Below, one piece after another: positions 18,355 to 27,556 of a stretch of DNA of 64,000 nucleotides. The position numbers and the translations under genes were made by a program. Source of the stretch: Marinomonas maritima (GTDB lineage: Bacteria > Pseudomonadota > Gammaproteobacteria > Pseudomonadales > Marinomonadaceae). The notes below the pieces were generated by a model, which was not told the DNA's origin, did not search any database, and worked only from the letters and a program-made list of their open reading frames with translations. Location of the stretch: NCBI RefSeq assembly GCF_024435075.2, contig NZ_JAMZEG020000001.1:1220078-1284077 (forward strand), in the 5' to 3' direction. Positions within the stretch are counted from its first letter, which is position 1. Each line of letters starts with the position of its first letter.

Positions 18355-20091
18355 ATGACAGCAACCCGTTTTAGCTTAGACCTGGCCGAAAAATTAAAGG
18401 CCATTGTAGGAAGCCAGTACACCTTAACGGACGCAGATAAGAAGAAACCCTACAGCAATGGTATTCGATTGGGTGGCGGTGAGGCTTACGCCGTGGTTCG
18501 TCCTAGTAGCTTGGTTGAGATCTGGAAAGTGCTTCAAGCCTGTGTTGAAGCAGATGTTATTGTCATTATGCAAGCCGCCAATACTGGCCTGACCGGTGGT
18601 TCCACGCCAAATGGTGCGGACTATGATCGTCCGATTGTGATCATCAGTACCATGCGAATCAGCGATATTCAGCTCATTGATCAAGGCAAACAGATTGTCG
18701 GTTTGGCAGGTAGCACGTTATTTGGTTTGGAAGAGCGACTAAAACCCTACGGTCGCGAACCTCATTCAGTGATTGGTTCTTCTTGTATTGGCGCGTCTAT
18801 CGTTGGTGGTGTGTGTAATAATTCTGGTGGCGCACTGGTTCAGCGTGGCCCTGCTTACACAGAAATGTCCCTGTTTGCGCAAGTGACAGAAAATGGCGAA
18901 TTGCAATTGGTGAACAACCTAGGCATTGATTTGGGCCGTAACCCAGAAGAGATTCTAGCCAATTTACAGAACCAAACTTATCAAGAAACCGACGTACAAT
19001 TTCCTGATAAACGCGGCTCTGATAACGAATATCATGAGCGTATTCGTGACGTAGACGCGGAAACACCATCGCGCTTCAACAATGATCCGCGTCGTTTGTA
19101 TGAATCGTCTGGTTGTGCCGGTAAATTGGCCGTGTTTGCGGTGCGCATCGACACCTTTCCAATCCCTGAAAAGCATCAAGTTTTCTACATCGGCACAAAC
19201 GATCCCGCGGTGATGGAACAAATGCGCCGTGACATGTTGTCGACCTTTACTAACTTGCCTGTGTCTGGCGAATACATGCACAAAAGTAGTTATGACATCA
19301 GTAAAAAATACGGCAAAGACAGCTACTTGGTGATCGACAAACTGGGTACGAAATACATTCCTAAAATGTTTGCCATCAAGCGTACTGTGGATCGTTGGGC
19401 TGAAAAATTCAGCTTCATGCCGAACAAATTTTCGGATCGCATCATGCAATACATGAGTCAGATGTTTCCGAATCACTTGCCGAAGCGCATGGAAGATTTT
19501 CGTGCAAAATACGACCATCATTGGATCGTCGAAACCAGCAATGACGGCGTAGCCGAAGCACAAGCGTATTTAGACACCTTCTTTAAAGACAACGAAGGCG
19601 GCTATTTTGCTTGTACCGACCGCGAAGCGGCTCAGGCTATTTTGCATCGCTTTGTGACGGGCGGTGCTTTGACCCGTCATCACATTATGAATGGCAAAGA
19701 CCTTGGTTCCATCATGACGATTGACGTGGCATTTCCGCGTAACGAGCGAGATTGGTTCGAAGTATTGCCACAAGACATCGACGATAAAATTGCCGTAAAA
19801 ATGTACTACGGACACTTCTTTTGCCATGTCATGCACCAAAACTACATCATGAAAAAAGGCGTCGACGGTAAGGCGGTGAAAAAACAAATTCTTGCCAGCT
19901 ACGACGTACGTGGTGCGGAATACCCAGCCGAGCACAACGTGGGCCACGAATATTTGGCGAAACCCGCATTGCGCGCGTTTTATCAAAAAACTGATCCAAC
20001 CAACAGCTTCAACTCTGGCATTGGTGGCACCAGTAAACTGAAAAACTGGCATGAACATACTGATGATCAAGGCAGCTGTGGCTGTAAATAA
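18355..20091 (+). CDS. dld: Quinone-dependent D-lactate dehydrogenase
   Basis: A 578-residue FAD-linked oxidase of the Dld family. It has an N-terminal FAD-binding PCMH domain with ANTGLTGGSTPNG (about 79-91) and GSSCIGASIVGGVCNNSGGALVQRG, then the Dld-specific membrane-binding and C-terminal domains. It oxidises D-lactate to pyruvate at the inner face of the cytoplasmic membrane and reduces quinone. The ribosome site is weak. It is monocistronic between two strong terminators. It is not a usual partner of sox genes; the neighbourhood is probably incidental. Confidence 0.93.
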   Translation: MTATRFSLDLAEKLKAIVGSQYTLTDADKKKPYSNGIRLGGGEAYAVVRPSSLVEIWKVLQACVEADVIVIMQAANTGLTGGSTPNGADYDRPIVIISTMRISDIQLIDQGKQIVGLAGSTLFGLEERLKPYGREPHSVIGSSCIGASIVGGVCNNSGGALVQRGPAYTEMSLFAQVTENGELQLVNNLGIDLGRNPEEILANLQNQTYQETDVQFPDKRGSDNEYHERIRDVDAETPSRFNNDPRRLYESSGCAGKLAVFAVRIDTFPIPEKHQVFYIGTNDPAVMEQMRRDMLSTFTNLPVSGEYMHKSSYDISKKYGKDSYLVIDKLGTKYIPKMFAIKRTVDRWAEKFSFMPNKFSDRIMQYMSQMFPNHLPKRMEDFRAKYDHHWIVETSNDGVAEAQAYLDTFFKDNEGGYFACTDREAAQAILHRFVTGGALTRHHIMNGKDLGSIMTIDVAFPRNERDWFEVLPQDIDDKIAVKMYYGHFFCHVMHQNYIMKKGVDGKAVKKQILASYDVRGAEYPAEHNVGHEYLAKPALRAFYQKTDPTNSFNSGIGGTSKLKNWHEHTDDQGSCGCK

Positions 20092-20115
20092 TTGCACCGG
20101 TTATAACGCAAAAAA

Positions 20116-20152
20116 CCGAGACGTTTCTTTTAAAAGCGTCTCGGCTTTTTTT
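20116..20152 (+). terminator. Terminator after dld
   Basis: ccgagacg / cgtctcgg stem, 13-base loop, then a run of seven T. Confidence 0.88.
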
Positions 20153-20188
20153 GTAGGTAGGTGGTGAACCGTTAATAATCTATTTTTG

Positions 20189-20485
20189 TTAGCTTCGTAA
20201 CATCCATTTTCGGGGTTCACGAGCGCAATGCATGACAGCAAAAATAACAACCATATTTTGCTGAATAGTATAGAAAACACCATACGGAAATTTATTTATT
20301 AAAGCCCTATGAAGTTTCTTGTGAGCAATTGGGTATTGTCTTGGATGAGTTGAAATTTTTAACAATGCATCTTCAATACAAAGCATAAACTCGGTACCGA
20401 GGCCTGCTCTACAGTGTTCGAAGTATGAGTAAGCTTCTTTCAGGTCATCCTCGACCTCTGGGCGTATCCTTACTTTATATAGCAT
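20189..20485 (-). CDS. RelE/ParE-family toxin
   Basis: A 98-residue toxin with the family look: an N-terminal VRIRPEVEDDLKEAYSYFE helix, then AHKKLHRALINKFPYGVFYTIQ and a final beta strand VVIFAVMH followed by REPRKW. ParE-type toxins poison gyrase and RelE-type toxins cleave mRNA; the sequence alone does not decide. The start ATG shares one base with the antitoxin stop (TAATG), so translation is coupled. It is the second gene of a two-gene operon. Confidence 0.9.
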   Translation of the reverse strand: MLYKVRIRPEVEDDLKEAYSYFEHCRAGLGTEFMLCIEDALLKISTHPRQYPIAHKKLHRALINKFPYGVFYTIQQNMVVIFAVMHCAREPRKWMLRS

Positions 20486-20685
20486 TATGAACCTAATATT
20501 TTAGACTTTATCGTTTTCCAATCTGAGCCGATATTTTGATCTGATTCGAATTGTGCCAGTCTATTATCTAATTCATTTTTTTGTGCTGCCGTTAGTTCAA
20601 TGGCGTTCTGGTCATTTGCGACAGAGTCCCAAAGCTGCTGAGCTAACGTCACTTTTTCTCTCGCAGTTAAATCATTTAGCTTCAT
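20485..20685 (-). CDS. Addiction-module antitoxin (PF09720 type)
   Basis: A 66-residue acidic helical protein (LTAREKVTLAQQLWDSV, then ELTAAQKNELDNRLAQFE) of the small addiction-module component family that pairs with ParE/RelE toxins. I chose ATG 20685, with AGGTG six bases upstream; ATG 20688 and GTG 20694 are alternatives. It precedes the toxin, the usual order, and probably represses the pair. Confidence 0.88.
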   Translation of the reverse strand: MKLNDLTAREKVTLAQQLWDSVANDQNAIELTAAQKNELDNRLAQFESDQNIGSDWKTIKSKILGS

Positions 20686-20814
20686 CATCGTCACCTAACA
20701 ATATTTGATGTCTAAGAAGTATAAAACGATTTAAACTAAATGTAACTGATCGCAGCTATTATGTCGCTATCACTCATTTACACCAATCTATAAGCGGAAC
20801 AACTCTCGCATAGG

Positions 20815-22308
20815 ATGAAAACAGCAATGTCTAACTACGATCAATTAACGTCACACTACCAAACGATTCATCACTTTAATCATGCCGAGTCTATGCTCAG
20901 TTGGGATGCCGCGGCGAACATGCCATCTGGTGGCAGCAATGCGCGCTCAAAAGCCATGGCCGAATTGTCGGTTCATATCCATCGTTTATCCACTCAGCCT
21001 CAACTTGAAGAGTGGTTTGGCAACGCGGAAAAAGAGTCTTTAAACACGGAACAGAAGGCGAGCCTGCGTGAGATGAAGCGCAAGTGGCAACAAGCAACGG
21101 TCGTGCCGGAAGACTTAGTGCAAGCGCAATCCATAGCGAGTTCAAAATGTGAACACGCTTGGCGTTCACAACGTCAAGAAAACGATTGGGTAGGGTTTGA
21201 GAAGAACTGGAAAGAAGTCGTCGCCTTGTCTCGTGAAGAAGCGAAAATTCGCGGCGAAGCGTTAGGTCTTACTCCTTACGACGCCATGCTCGACAAGTTC
21301 GAACCGGGTACCACAACCGCTTCTCTTGATGCCTTGTTTTCAGATGTCAAAACGTGGCTGCCAGAGCTGATTGAAAAAGTGCTCGTAAAGCAGCAATCTA
21401 ATTCTATCATTATGCCGTCAGGTACTTTTTCTACCGCCTCGCAAAAAGCGCTCGGTCTGGAAGTCATGAAGCTACTGAAATTCGACTTTGATCGCGGTCG
21501 ATTAGACCAAAGTGTTCACCCGTTCTGCGGTGGCGTTCCGTCTGATGTGCGTATTACGACCCGTTACGATGAAAAAAATTTCGTACAAGCCTTAATGGGT
21601 ATTGTTCACGAAACAGGCCACGCTCGTTACGAACAAGGCTTACCAAGTGCCTTTGCCGGCTTACCAGTGGGTGAGGCGCGTTCCATGGGGGTTCATGAAT
21701 CACAATCGCTCTTTTTTGAAATGCAGATAGGCCGCTGTAAACCCTTTATTTCCCACTTGTCGCGCCTTTCTGCCGACGCCTTTAACGCGCACAAAGACCC
21801 CGTGTTTGCTGAAGAAAACCTCTACAAAATCTACACACAGGTGAAAAAAGGCTTTATTCGAGTCGATGCAGACGAACTCACGTACCCAGCGCACGTTATT
21901 GTGCGCTACGAAATCGAACGTGACTTGATCAATGGCGTGATTGAACACACCGATGTCCCTGCGATTTGGGATGAAAAAATGAAAGCCTCCCTTGGGATCT
22001 CAACCAAAGACAATTACAAAAATGGCTGCATGCAAGATATCCATTGGACTGGTGGCTCGTTCGGTTACTTTCCTTCCTACACACTAGGTGCCATGTACGC
22101 CGCGCAATACAAAGCCACTATGACAAAAACCGTCGACATCGACGCCGCCATTCAAAGTGGCGACCTAAGCCCAATCTTCCAATGGCTCAGCGACAACATT
22201 TGGTCACAAGCTTCTCTTCACACCACAGATGAACTAATAAAGCGTGCGACAGGCGAAACACTCAATGCTGCGCATTTTAGAAAACATCTAGAAGGGCGGT
22301 ATTTGTAA
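20815..22308 (+). CDS. M32-family metallocarboxypeptidase
   Basis: A 497-residue zinc carboxypeptidase of the Taq family. The zinc motif HETGH (in GIVHETGHARYEQGLP, about residue 264) is intact, and GVHESQSLFFE, which supplies the third ligand, follows. The family removes C-terminal residues with broad specificity in the cytoplasm. ATG 20815 is the longest start; ATG 20827 is also possible, with AGGA 11 bases upstream. A decayed copy of the last 85 codons lies at about 24,936-25,190. Confidence 0.93.
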   Translation: MKTAMSNYDQLTSHYQTIHHFNHAESMLSWDAAANMPSGGSNARSKAMAELSVHIHRLSTQPQLEEWFGNAEKESLNTEQKASLREMKRKWQQATVVPEDLVQAQSIASSKCEHAWRSQRQENDWVGFEKNWKEVVALSREEAKIRGEALGLTPYDAMLDKFEPGTTTASLDALFSDVKTWLPELIEKVLVKQQSNSIIMPSGTFSTASQKALGLEVMKLLKFDFDRGRLDQSVHPFCGGVPSDVRITTRYDEKNFVQALMGIVHETGHARYEQGLPSAFAGLPVGEARSMGVHESQSLFFEMQIGRCKPFISHLSRLSADAFNAHKDPVFAEENLYKIYTQVKKGFIRVDADELTYPAHVIVRYEIERDLINGVIEHTDVPAIWDEKMKASLGISTKDNYKNGCMQDIHWTGGSFGYFPSYTLGAMYAAQYKATMTKTVDIDAAIQSGDLSPIFQWLSDNIWSQASLHTTDELIKRATGETLNAAHFRKHLEGRYL

Positions 22309-22844
22309 CGGCTGTATTCCCTCCCTTTTCTTCAAGGGGGGGATTATCACGAACTGTCCCTTACCCTTATTACTTGAATTAAAGAGCCAAGGGGAAGACT
22401 AGGATGAGGTTATTGCTGTTCACAACAAGATACGCGATCACTTCGTAGGCCTGCATGAGGGAGGCACGACCGTAATCAGGCACTGGAAACGCAGTTTTCA
22501 TACTGCCTTGTAGGTCGAGCCTTTAGGCCAACAATATAACAAGACAAAAAAGACAGACATGAAAGCCATATCGGTCTTTTTTTATTTCAAATCTCTAATA
22601 ATCCAACGCCATTGTTGCCATTTCTATTGTATTTTCAAATGATGCACAGCCTGTGATAAAAAAGCCGTTATGACTGATTAGGGCATTATTTAAAGCGGCT
22701 GAAATAGCTCGGGTTGAGTGTCTTTTTGTCTGTCTTCGTTTACTGTTTATTTTCAGTTCTCAAAAAACATCAAACAAGTGGGAGCTTGTCGGTTAAACTC
22801 TCCCTCTTTATGTATGCGGTAATAATGCTAACTGGATCAAACAC
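22309..22844. other. 536-base intergenic region
   Basis: No gene seen. Just after the carboxypeptidase stop is a ccctccc...aaggggggg stretch of the kind repeated elsewhere in the window. An aaaaaagac / gtctttttt hairpin at 22546-22583 may be a terminator. The rest has no clear signals apart from an AT-rich lead into the DMT gene. Confidence 0.4.
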
Positions 22845-23732
22845 ATGGCTCACAACTACACACCTACTTTTAAAAACTGGCTTTCTCTGCTGCTACTCGT
22901 TCTGCTGTGGGGGACGTCATTTATGTTTACTGCTGTCTCACTGGAAAGCTTTAGCCCTGTGGCGATAGTCTCTCTTAGAGTTTTGATTGCAGCGATTATT
23001 CTAACGCTCTTTATGTATGCCAAGGGGTGGCGTTTGCCTGTGGACCTGTTGGCTTGGGCTGTATTTTTGCTGCTGGGTATTATGGGTAACTTGTTGCCAT
23101 TTTTTCTGATCTCCACAGGTCAGAAGGATATTAGCTCGGGCATTACGGGATTGTTGATGGCATTTATGCCGCTGGCGACAATGATTTTGGCGCATTATTT
23201 TGTGTTAGGAGAAAGCCTTAATCGCTTTAAAGTCTTCAGTTTTGTACTAGGTATTACTGGCGTGGTGATTGTGCTTTGGCCGTCGTTAGTCGGCGCTCAT
23301 AGTAACTTACTGAGTGGTCTGTTAATTTTACTCGCCACGTTTAGTTATGCAATAAATGCCATTTTGGTGAGGCGATTACCCTCCTATAACCCTGTTGTAA
23401 CAGCGGCAGGCGTGATGATTATTTCCAGCATCGTTATAGTGCCGTTGTGGCTGTGGCAAGATTTACCGTGGCAACAAAGCTATTCTTTAAAAGCCACGTT
23501 ATCCATGTTGTGGTTAGGTGTCGGTCCAACTGCGTTTGGCACCATTCTCTTGTTTGCCGTTATCGCCACGGCAGGCCCTACGTTTCTTTCATACATTAAT
23601 TACATGATTCCTATCGTGGCGTATTTTACTGGCGTGCTTCTTTTGGGCGAAGCCATTGAATGGCAAAGCCTAGCGGCCATGTTATTAATAATTTTGGGGA
23701 TAGCGCTAACGCGAAAGCGGGTTGCTGATTAA
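22845..23732 (+). CDS. EamA/DMT-family transporter
   Basis: A 295-residue, 10-helix membrane protein made of two EamA repeats (first: LLLVLLWGTSFMFTAVSLE; second begins near residue 155 with LLSGLLILLATFSYAINAILVRRL). Proteins of this family export amino acids, metabolites or drugs. It stands alone with its own terminator. The ribosome site is weak, and the start follows the first Met of the EamA domain. Confidence 0.9.
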   Translation: MAHNYTPTFKNWLSLLLLVLLWGTSFMFTAVSLESFSPVAIVSLRVLIAAIILTLFMYAKGWRLPVDLLAWAVFLLLGIMGNLLPFFLISTGQKDISSGITGLLMAFMPLATMILAHYFVLGESLNRFKVFSFVLGITGVVIVLWPSLVGAHSNLLSGLLILLATFSYAINAILVRRLPSYNPVVTAAGVMIISSIVIVPLWLWQDLPWQQSYSLKATLSMLWLGVGPTAFGTILLFAVIATAGPTFLSYINYMIPIVAYFTGVLLLGEAIEWQSLAAMLLIILGIALTRKRVAD

Positions 23733-23791
23733 ATAAAGACAGCCTTTATTATCATTGCTGTTCTGTTTCTATTCGACGAATTCGCAAACAA

Positions 23792-23828
23792 AAAAAGCAG
23801 ATACCGACAAATCAGTATCTGCTTTTTA
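23792..23828. terminator. Terminator after DMT gene
   Basis: A perfect 13-bp inverted repeat (aaaaagcagatac and its complement) with a 10-base loop and a T-run on either strand. Confidence 0.88.
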
Positions 23829-23878
23829 GATCACTCAAGTGAATTTAGGGTCTGAATTTTTCAAAATAGGAGTTTTGA

Positions 23879-24121
23879 ATGTTGGAGTTGAGACCAAATT
23901 GCGAGTGTTATGATAAGGATTTGCCACCAGAATCAACAGAGGCGAATATCTGTACGTTTGAATGTACCTTTTGCACAAGCTGTGTTGAAGGTGTTTTGAA
24001 TAATCGATGTCCTAATTGTGCTGGTAACTTTGTTAGACGACCAATTAGACCTATTGCCGCATTAAAAAATAACCCAGCATCAATTAAGCGGGTTTTAACA
24101 AATCAGGGTTGTGAGAGTTAA
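23879..24121 (+). CDS. DUF1272 Cys-rich protein
   Basis: An 80-residue protein with MLELRPNCECYDKDLPP and the later cysteine pairs CTFECTFCTSC and CPNC, the DUF1272 pattern. The eight or so Cys residues suggest zinc binding. The function is unknown. AATAGGAG precedes the start. It begins the AT-rich run of small genes that extends to 28.7 kb. Confidence 0.88.
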   Translation: MLELRPNCECYDKDLPPESTEANICTFECTFCTSCVEGVLNNRCPNCAGNFVRRPIRPIAALKNNPASIKRVLTNQGCES

Positions 24122-24221
24122 CGGTGAGTGAACTGGCGTCAAATGAAAATATGTTTTAATGTTCATCTGGTCCTCAAAATCCCCTGTACTTTGTGTTAGC
24201 TTTCAATATGGAGTCGAAGTG

Positions 24222-24827
24222 ATGAAATTTATAGATAATATTGGAGAGCTAGAAGACATGTATGGCTTGCCAAGCGATGCAGCATTAAAGAAAGTCATCA
24301 ATATTATTACGCCAAGTTATAAAACTTGGATTGAAAAATCCTCTTTTTGTGTTATCAGCTCTGTTGGATTAGAAGGAACTGATGCATCTCCTAGAGGCGA
24401 TGAGGGGCAGGTCGTTAAAATATTAAATGATAAAACCATTGCTCTACCTGATTGGCAGGGCAATCAGAGAATAGATACGATACGAAATATAGTACAAGAT
24501 GGACGGGTATCTTTGCTATTTATGATTTCTGGATCAAACAACGTTATACGTATAAACGGGCAGGCAAAAATTACGATTGATAGTGAACTAAAAAAACACT
24601 TTATACATAAAGATCGTCATCCTAAAACCGTTATCGTAATAGAAGTTAGAGAAGTTTATTTTCAGTGTGCCCGCGCATTGATGCGGTCAGAACTATGGCA
24701 AAGTGGAGATCAGGCATCGGGATTGCCTACACCTGGTTCCATTCTTAAAGAAATTACAAATGGCGTATTCGATGGCGACACCTACGATTCAAGCTGGCCT
24801 GATCGCTGTCAAAAGTCTTTATGGTAA
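24222..24827 (+). CDS. Pyridoxamine 5'-phosphate oxidase-fold flavoprotein
   Basis: A 201-residue split-barrel protein, with SSVGLEGTDASPRGDEGQVV and ALPDWQGNQRIDTIRNIVQDGRVSLLFMI, typical of the MSMEG_1061-type family of FMN- or F420-binding proteins. The start is ATG 24222 with GGAG ten bases upstream; an upstream extension to 24159 lacks a ribosome site. The substrate is unknown. It stands alone. Confidence 0.85.
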   Translation: MKFIDNIGELEDMYGLPSDAALKKVINIITPSYKTWIEKSSFCVISSVGLEGTDASPRGDEGQVVKILNDKTIALPDWQGNQRIDTIRNIVQDGRVSLLFMISGSNNVIRINGQAKITIDSELKKHFIHKDRHPKTVIVIEVREVYFQCARALMRSELWQSGDQASGLPTPGSILKEITNGVFDGDTYDSSWPDRCQKSLW

Positions 24828-24935
24828 ACACAATCTGAAGTAGCTAATAAGCGCGGTTAAAAATCATCTATAAAAGACTTGAGATAATGGAGATCAGAAT
24901 TAAATTCATTTAATAATTTAGATTACTTCTACCTC

Positions 24936-25190
24936 AAGACCGACGGCTACTTTGGTTACTTCCCAAGCTATACATAGGAGCTATGTACGCCGCCGAATAC
25001 AAAGCCACCATGAGACAAGGCGTCATCGACGCGGCTATTCCAAATAGTGACCTAAGTCCTATCTTTCGATAATATCTGGTCATAAGCGTCGCTTCATACC
25101 ACGGATGACCTTATAAAACGCGCCACAGGGGAAACCTTTAATGCTACGTATTTTAGAAAACATCTGGAAGAGCGAGCGTTACTTATAGTT
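24936..25190 (+). pseudogene. Remnant of M32 carboxypeptidase C-terminus
   Basis: Translation across frames gives GYFGYFPSYT, GAMYAAEYKATM, DAAIPNSDLSPIFR, NIWS, ASLHTTDDLIKRATGETFNATYFRKHLEE. This is the final 85 residues or so of the carboxypeptidase at 20815-22308, with frameshifts and stops. Similarity continues past the stop into the tttcttcaaaggga stretch. It is a partial duplicate or the leftover of a second paralogue. Confidence 0.88.
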
Positions 25191-25490
25191 TAATAGAGTT
25201 GTAATGAGCGTCTTTGTTCCATCCTTTTTCTTCAAAGGGAAATACAAGGGCTAGGTAGAGGGATTTCTGCTCTTTGGCATATCAAGATTCTTGTTATTGT
25301 TGGTCTTTAACGGTATCTGCCCACTAAATGCCGTTTCAAATAAATATCTTTTTATAAAGCTCTTGGTGTTGACTCTTCAGTGGAGGCTCTGCAGAATACT
25401 TTTATGAATACAAATTACCTTACGCATCATTTTGTACGAATTATCATCGCTCCATAGGAGTGGTGGGATTCTTGATGCGTGAAACATATC

Positions 25491-25517
25491 AAACCCGCCC
25501 TAGAGGCGGGTTTTTTG
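25491..25517 (+). terminator. Terminator upstream of kinase gene
   Basis: aacccgcc / ggcgggtt stem with a small loop and six T. It lies about 40 bases before the P-loop kinase start, in the same orientation. Upstream there is no intact gene, so it may be left over from a lost gene or act as an attenuator. Confidence 0.8.
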
Positions 25518-25556
25518 TAACGGCTTCTGGGGTATATTAATCGCAGAGGGCGTGAA

Positions 25557-26081
25557 ATGAAGAAAATAGCAGTATTTGGTAAGCCAGGTAGTGGTAAGTC
25601 CACATTCAGTAAACAGCTTGCGGCCCAGATAGGCATTAAACTTTATGCCATGGATACTATCTTGTATCAGGCCGATGGAAAGGAAATAGATTTAGAGGCA
25701 TATACAAACATTCACGAGGAAGTACTTTCTGCTGACTCTTGGTTGATTGAGGGTTTTGCCCCTTTTACCGCATTGGGCTCTTTTTATCGCCGTATAGAAG
25801 AGGCTGACACACTAATATATATCGATCTTCCTTATTTTGTTTCTTATTGGCTGGTAACAAAGCGATTGCTCAAAGGGCTATTTAAAAAGCCGGAAGGTTG
25901 GCCGCAAGGCGCTTCTATCGTGAAGGGCAGCTTGTCGAGTTACAAAACGCTTAGGCTGTGCCCAAAGTTTTGGAATCGAGCATTTTTGCGTAAACTGGAA
26001 GCGCAATCGTCAAACAAGAAGTTATATGTGATCCGCTCTCTTGCACAATTGAATCGATTTATTGAAACTCAAAAGCCTTAA
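25557..26081 (+). CDS. P-loop kinase, FlaR/adenylate-kinase-like
   Basis: A 174-residue P-loop protein with Walker A GKPGSGKST (residues 8-16), an AMDTILYQ segment, and a DTLIYIDLP Walker-B-like strand. It resembles the small 'topology modulation' (FlaR) and adenylate-kinase-like proteins, probable nucleotide or small-molecule kinases of unknown substrate. The start codon is the first base after GGGCGTGAA, a weak ribosome site. It is isolated and AT-rich. Confidence 0.85.
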   Translation: MKKIAVFGKPGSGKSTFSKQLAAQIGIKLYAMDTILYQADGKEIDLEAYTNIHEEVLSADSWLIEGFAPFTALGSFYRRIEEADTLIYIDLPYFVSYWLVTKRLLKGLFKKPEGWPQGASIVKGSLSSYKTLRLCPKFWNRAFLRKLEAQSSNKKLYVIRSLAQLNRFIETQKP

Positions 26082-26311
26082 AATTGGCAGGACAGACATA
26101 CCAAGGCTCTTATCATTGCTGGGTTTTAAAGATGTTTGTCCTGTTAGCAACCTTATTTTTTTGTGTTTACACTGGCAGGAAATGAAAAAGCATTTATTAT
26201 AAATAAGTAATCAAAATCCACAGTAGGAATAACGTGCTGTAGATAAAATAAATAACACGCACGCCCACTTTCCAGTTTTTAATTTTATTTAATAGAAAAA
26301 TTTGAAAATTC

Positions 26312-26743
26312 ATGATTAGGCACTTTCAATACAAAAAAATATGTTCAGGCCGAGACTATTTACAAGAGCACTACACTGACTCATTTAGCTTAAGTAAAGT
26401 GGCTGAATATTCGTGCATGTCTCAATTTCATTTTTCTAGAGTTTTTACAAATGTATTTGGTGAATCACCTAATACATTTGTCACTAGACTAAGAATTGAA
26501 AAAGCAAAAAAAATGCTGATAACAAAAAATCTTAGCATAAGCGACATTTGTGCAGAAGTCGGTTATTCAAGCGTTGGTAGCTTTTCTTCTCTTTTTAGTG
26601 AAAAGGTAGGTATGTCACCTTCTCAGTACCGTCGAAAACTTCGGAGCTTAGCAAATGATCCTAACTGCTTTCCGATGCAATCTATCCCGCTTTGCTTCTC
26701 ACAGAATTTATTTGGCTTTGGGGGCAATCAGATAAAGAAGTGA
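26312..26743 (+). CDS. Short AraC-family DNA-binding protein
   Basis: 143 residues that are almost only the AraC DNA-binding domain: FSLSKVAEYSCMSQFHFSRVF and LSISDICAEVGYSSVGSFSSLF form the two helix-turn-helix units, with no ligand domain. Such short members are often found next to a VOC gene, as here (76 bases downstream), and probably control it. The base composition is AT-rich and unlike that of the sox and dgc genes. Confidence 0.88.
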   Translation: MIRHFQYKKICSGRDYLQEHYTDSFSLSKVAEYSCMSQFHFSRVFTNVFGESPNTFVTRLRIEKAKKMLITKNLSISDICAEVGYSSVGSFSSLFSEKVGMSPSQYRRKLRSLANDPNCFPMQSIPLCFSQNLFGFGGNQIKK

Positions 26744-26819
26744 AGACAGCAATATAGAAGAAAAGAAGCACAGTTGTTTCTGTTAAAATTTTGATTCATA
26801 TTTAACGAAGGGGTGCAAA

Positions 26820-27233
26820 ATGATACAGGCGATAGTTCATGTGACGGTATATGTATTAGATCAAGATGAAGCCTTAAAGTTCTATACAGAACAACTCGGG
26901 TTTGAAATCGGGATGGATATGACAATGGATGGAGGGTTTCGTTGGCTGACGGTATTCGCAAAAGCACAGCCTAAGCTTGAGCTAGTATTAGCTGAGCCAA
27001 AAGAAGGGCCAATGTTTGATAAAGATTCGGCTGAAAAAATCAGGGGTTTAGTTTCAGCTGGTGCATTTGGAGTCGGAGTCTTTGAAACTGATAATTGTCA
27101 AAAAACGTACGAGGAGCTGGTTAAAAAAGGCGTTGAGTTTACTCAACCGCCAACAGAACAATTTTATGGGATAGAAGCACTGGGAAAAGATAATTCTGGT
27201 AATTGGTTTAGTTTAACTCAACAAACGACTTAA
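26820..27233 (+). CDS. VOC-family (glyoxalase/bleomycin-resistance fold) protein
   Basis: A 137-residue VOC-fold protein: AIVHVTVYVLDQDEALKFYTEQLGFE at the start and TQPPTEQFYGIEALGKDNSGNWFSL at the end, the paired beta-alpha-beta motifs of the family. The reaction is unknown; family members are lyases, dioxygenases or drug binders. GAAGGGG lies ahead of the start. Its stop codon overlaps the first box of a decayed attC-like site, so it may once have been an integron cassette. Confidence 0.88.
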   Translation: MIQAIVHVTVYVLDQDEALKFYTEQLGFEIGMDMTMDGGFRWLTVFAKAQPKLELVLAEPKEGPMFDKDSAEKIRGLVSAGAFGVGVFETDNCQKTYEELVKKGVEFTQPPTEQFYGIEALGKDNSGNWFSLTQQTT

Positions 27234-27312
27234 CAATGACATGCAGCTGACCAACAAAAGCAGGGGTTGCGTTACCTTACTTTGTTGTCGGTTGATGTTA
27301 CCCAGTATAATA
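27228..27312 (+). other. Decayed attC-like site 1
   Basis: R''-like ACTTAAC (27228-27234), an L'' arm with cagctgac pairing to gtcggttg with two wobbles, an inner caacaaaag / ctttgttg stem and a poorly conserved R' box. The same layout with an unpaired G is seen in site 2. It is probably a mutated integron recombination site. Confidence 0.45.
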
Positions 27313-27401
27313 CTTTTCGATAATTGGTTCGTATATTGCCAAATGTCAGAGAAAGCTAAGGCTGATTTTCAAAATCTACTCTTAGAATCTTTATTCAGCG
27401 G

Positions 27402-27457
27402 GCTTAACAAATCAATGCAGCCGACTGCTAACGCGACGGCTGATTGACGCGTTAGCA
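27402..27457 (+). other. attC-like integron site 2
   Basis: 56 bases. GCTTAAC (R''), three-base spacer, tcaat-G-cagccg (L'' with one extrahelical G), a short loop, cggctgattga (L'), three-base spacer, GTTAGCA (R'). The arms pair as in classic attC sites, including the single unpaired base. A 34-codon reading frame beginning at 27343 runs through the site. Confidence 0.7.
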
Positions 27458-27556
27458 GTTTGTCGCCCCTTTGACGTATTGTTGGCATTAAACTGTCGTA
27501 TACGATTTTTTAAATTTTTATATACTGTGGTCTCAAAATTAGATGTTGGATGTGTG

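Noticed and set aside
18964..20097. Long minus-strand frames (199 and 175 codons) opposite dld
   Set aside because: They lie antisense to a well-supported enzyme gene, have no family features and reflect codon bias of dld.
26087..26143. Hairpin aggacagacat / atgtttgtcct ending in GTTAGCAA, as a fourth attC
   Set aside because: The right end resembles an R' box, but no matching R'' box or L spacing is present on the left; probably an ordinary hairpin.
27241..27447. 68-codon frame between attC-like sites 1 and 2
   Set aside because: It runs through the attC-like arms; the first part lacks a ribosome site. A shorter 34-codon frame from 27343 cannot be ruled out but has no support.
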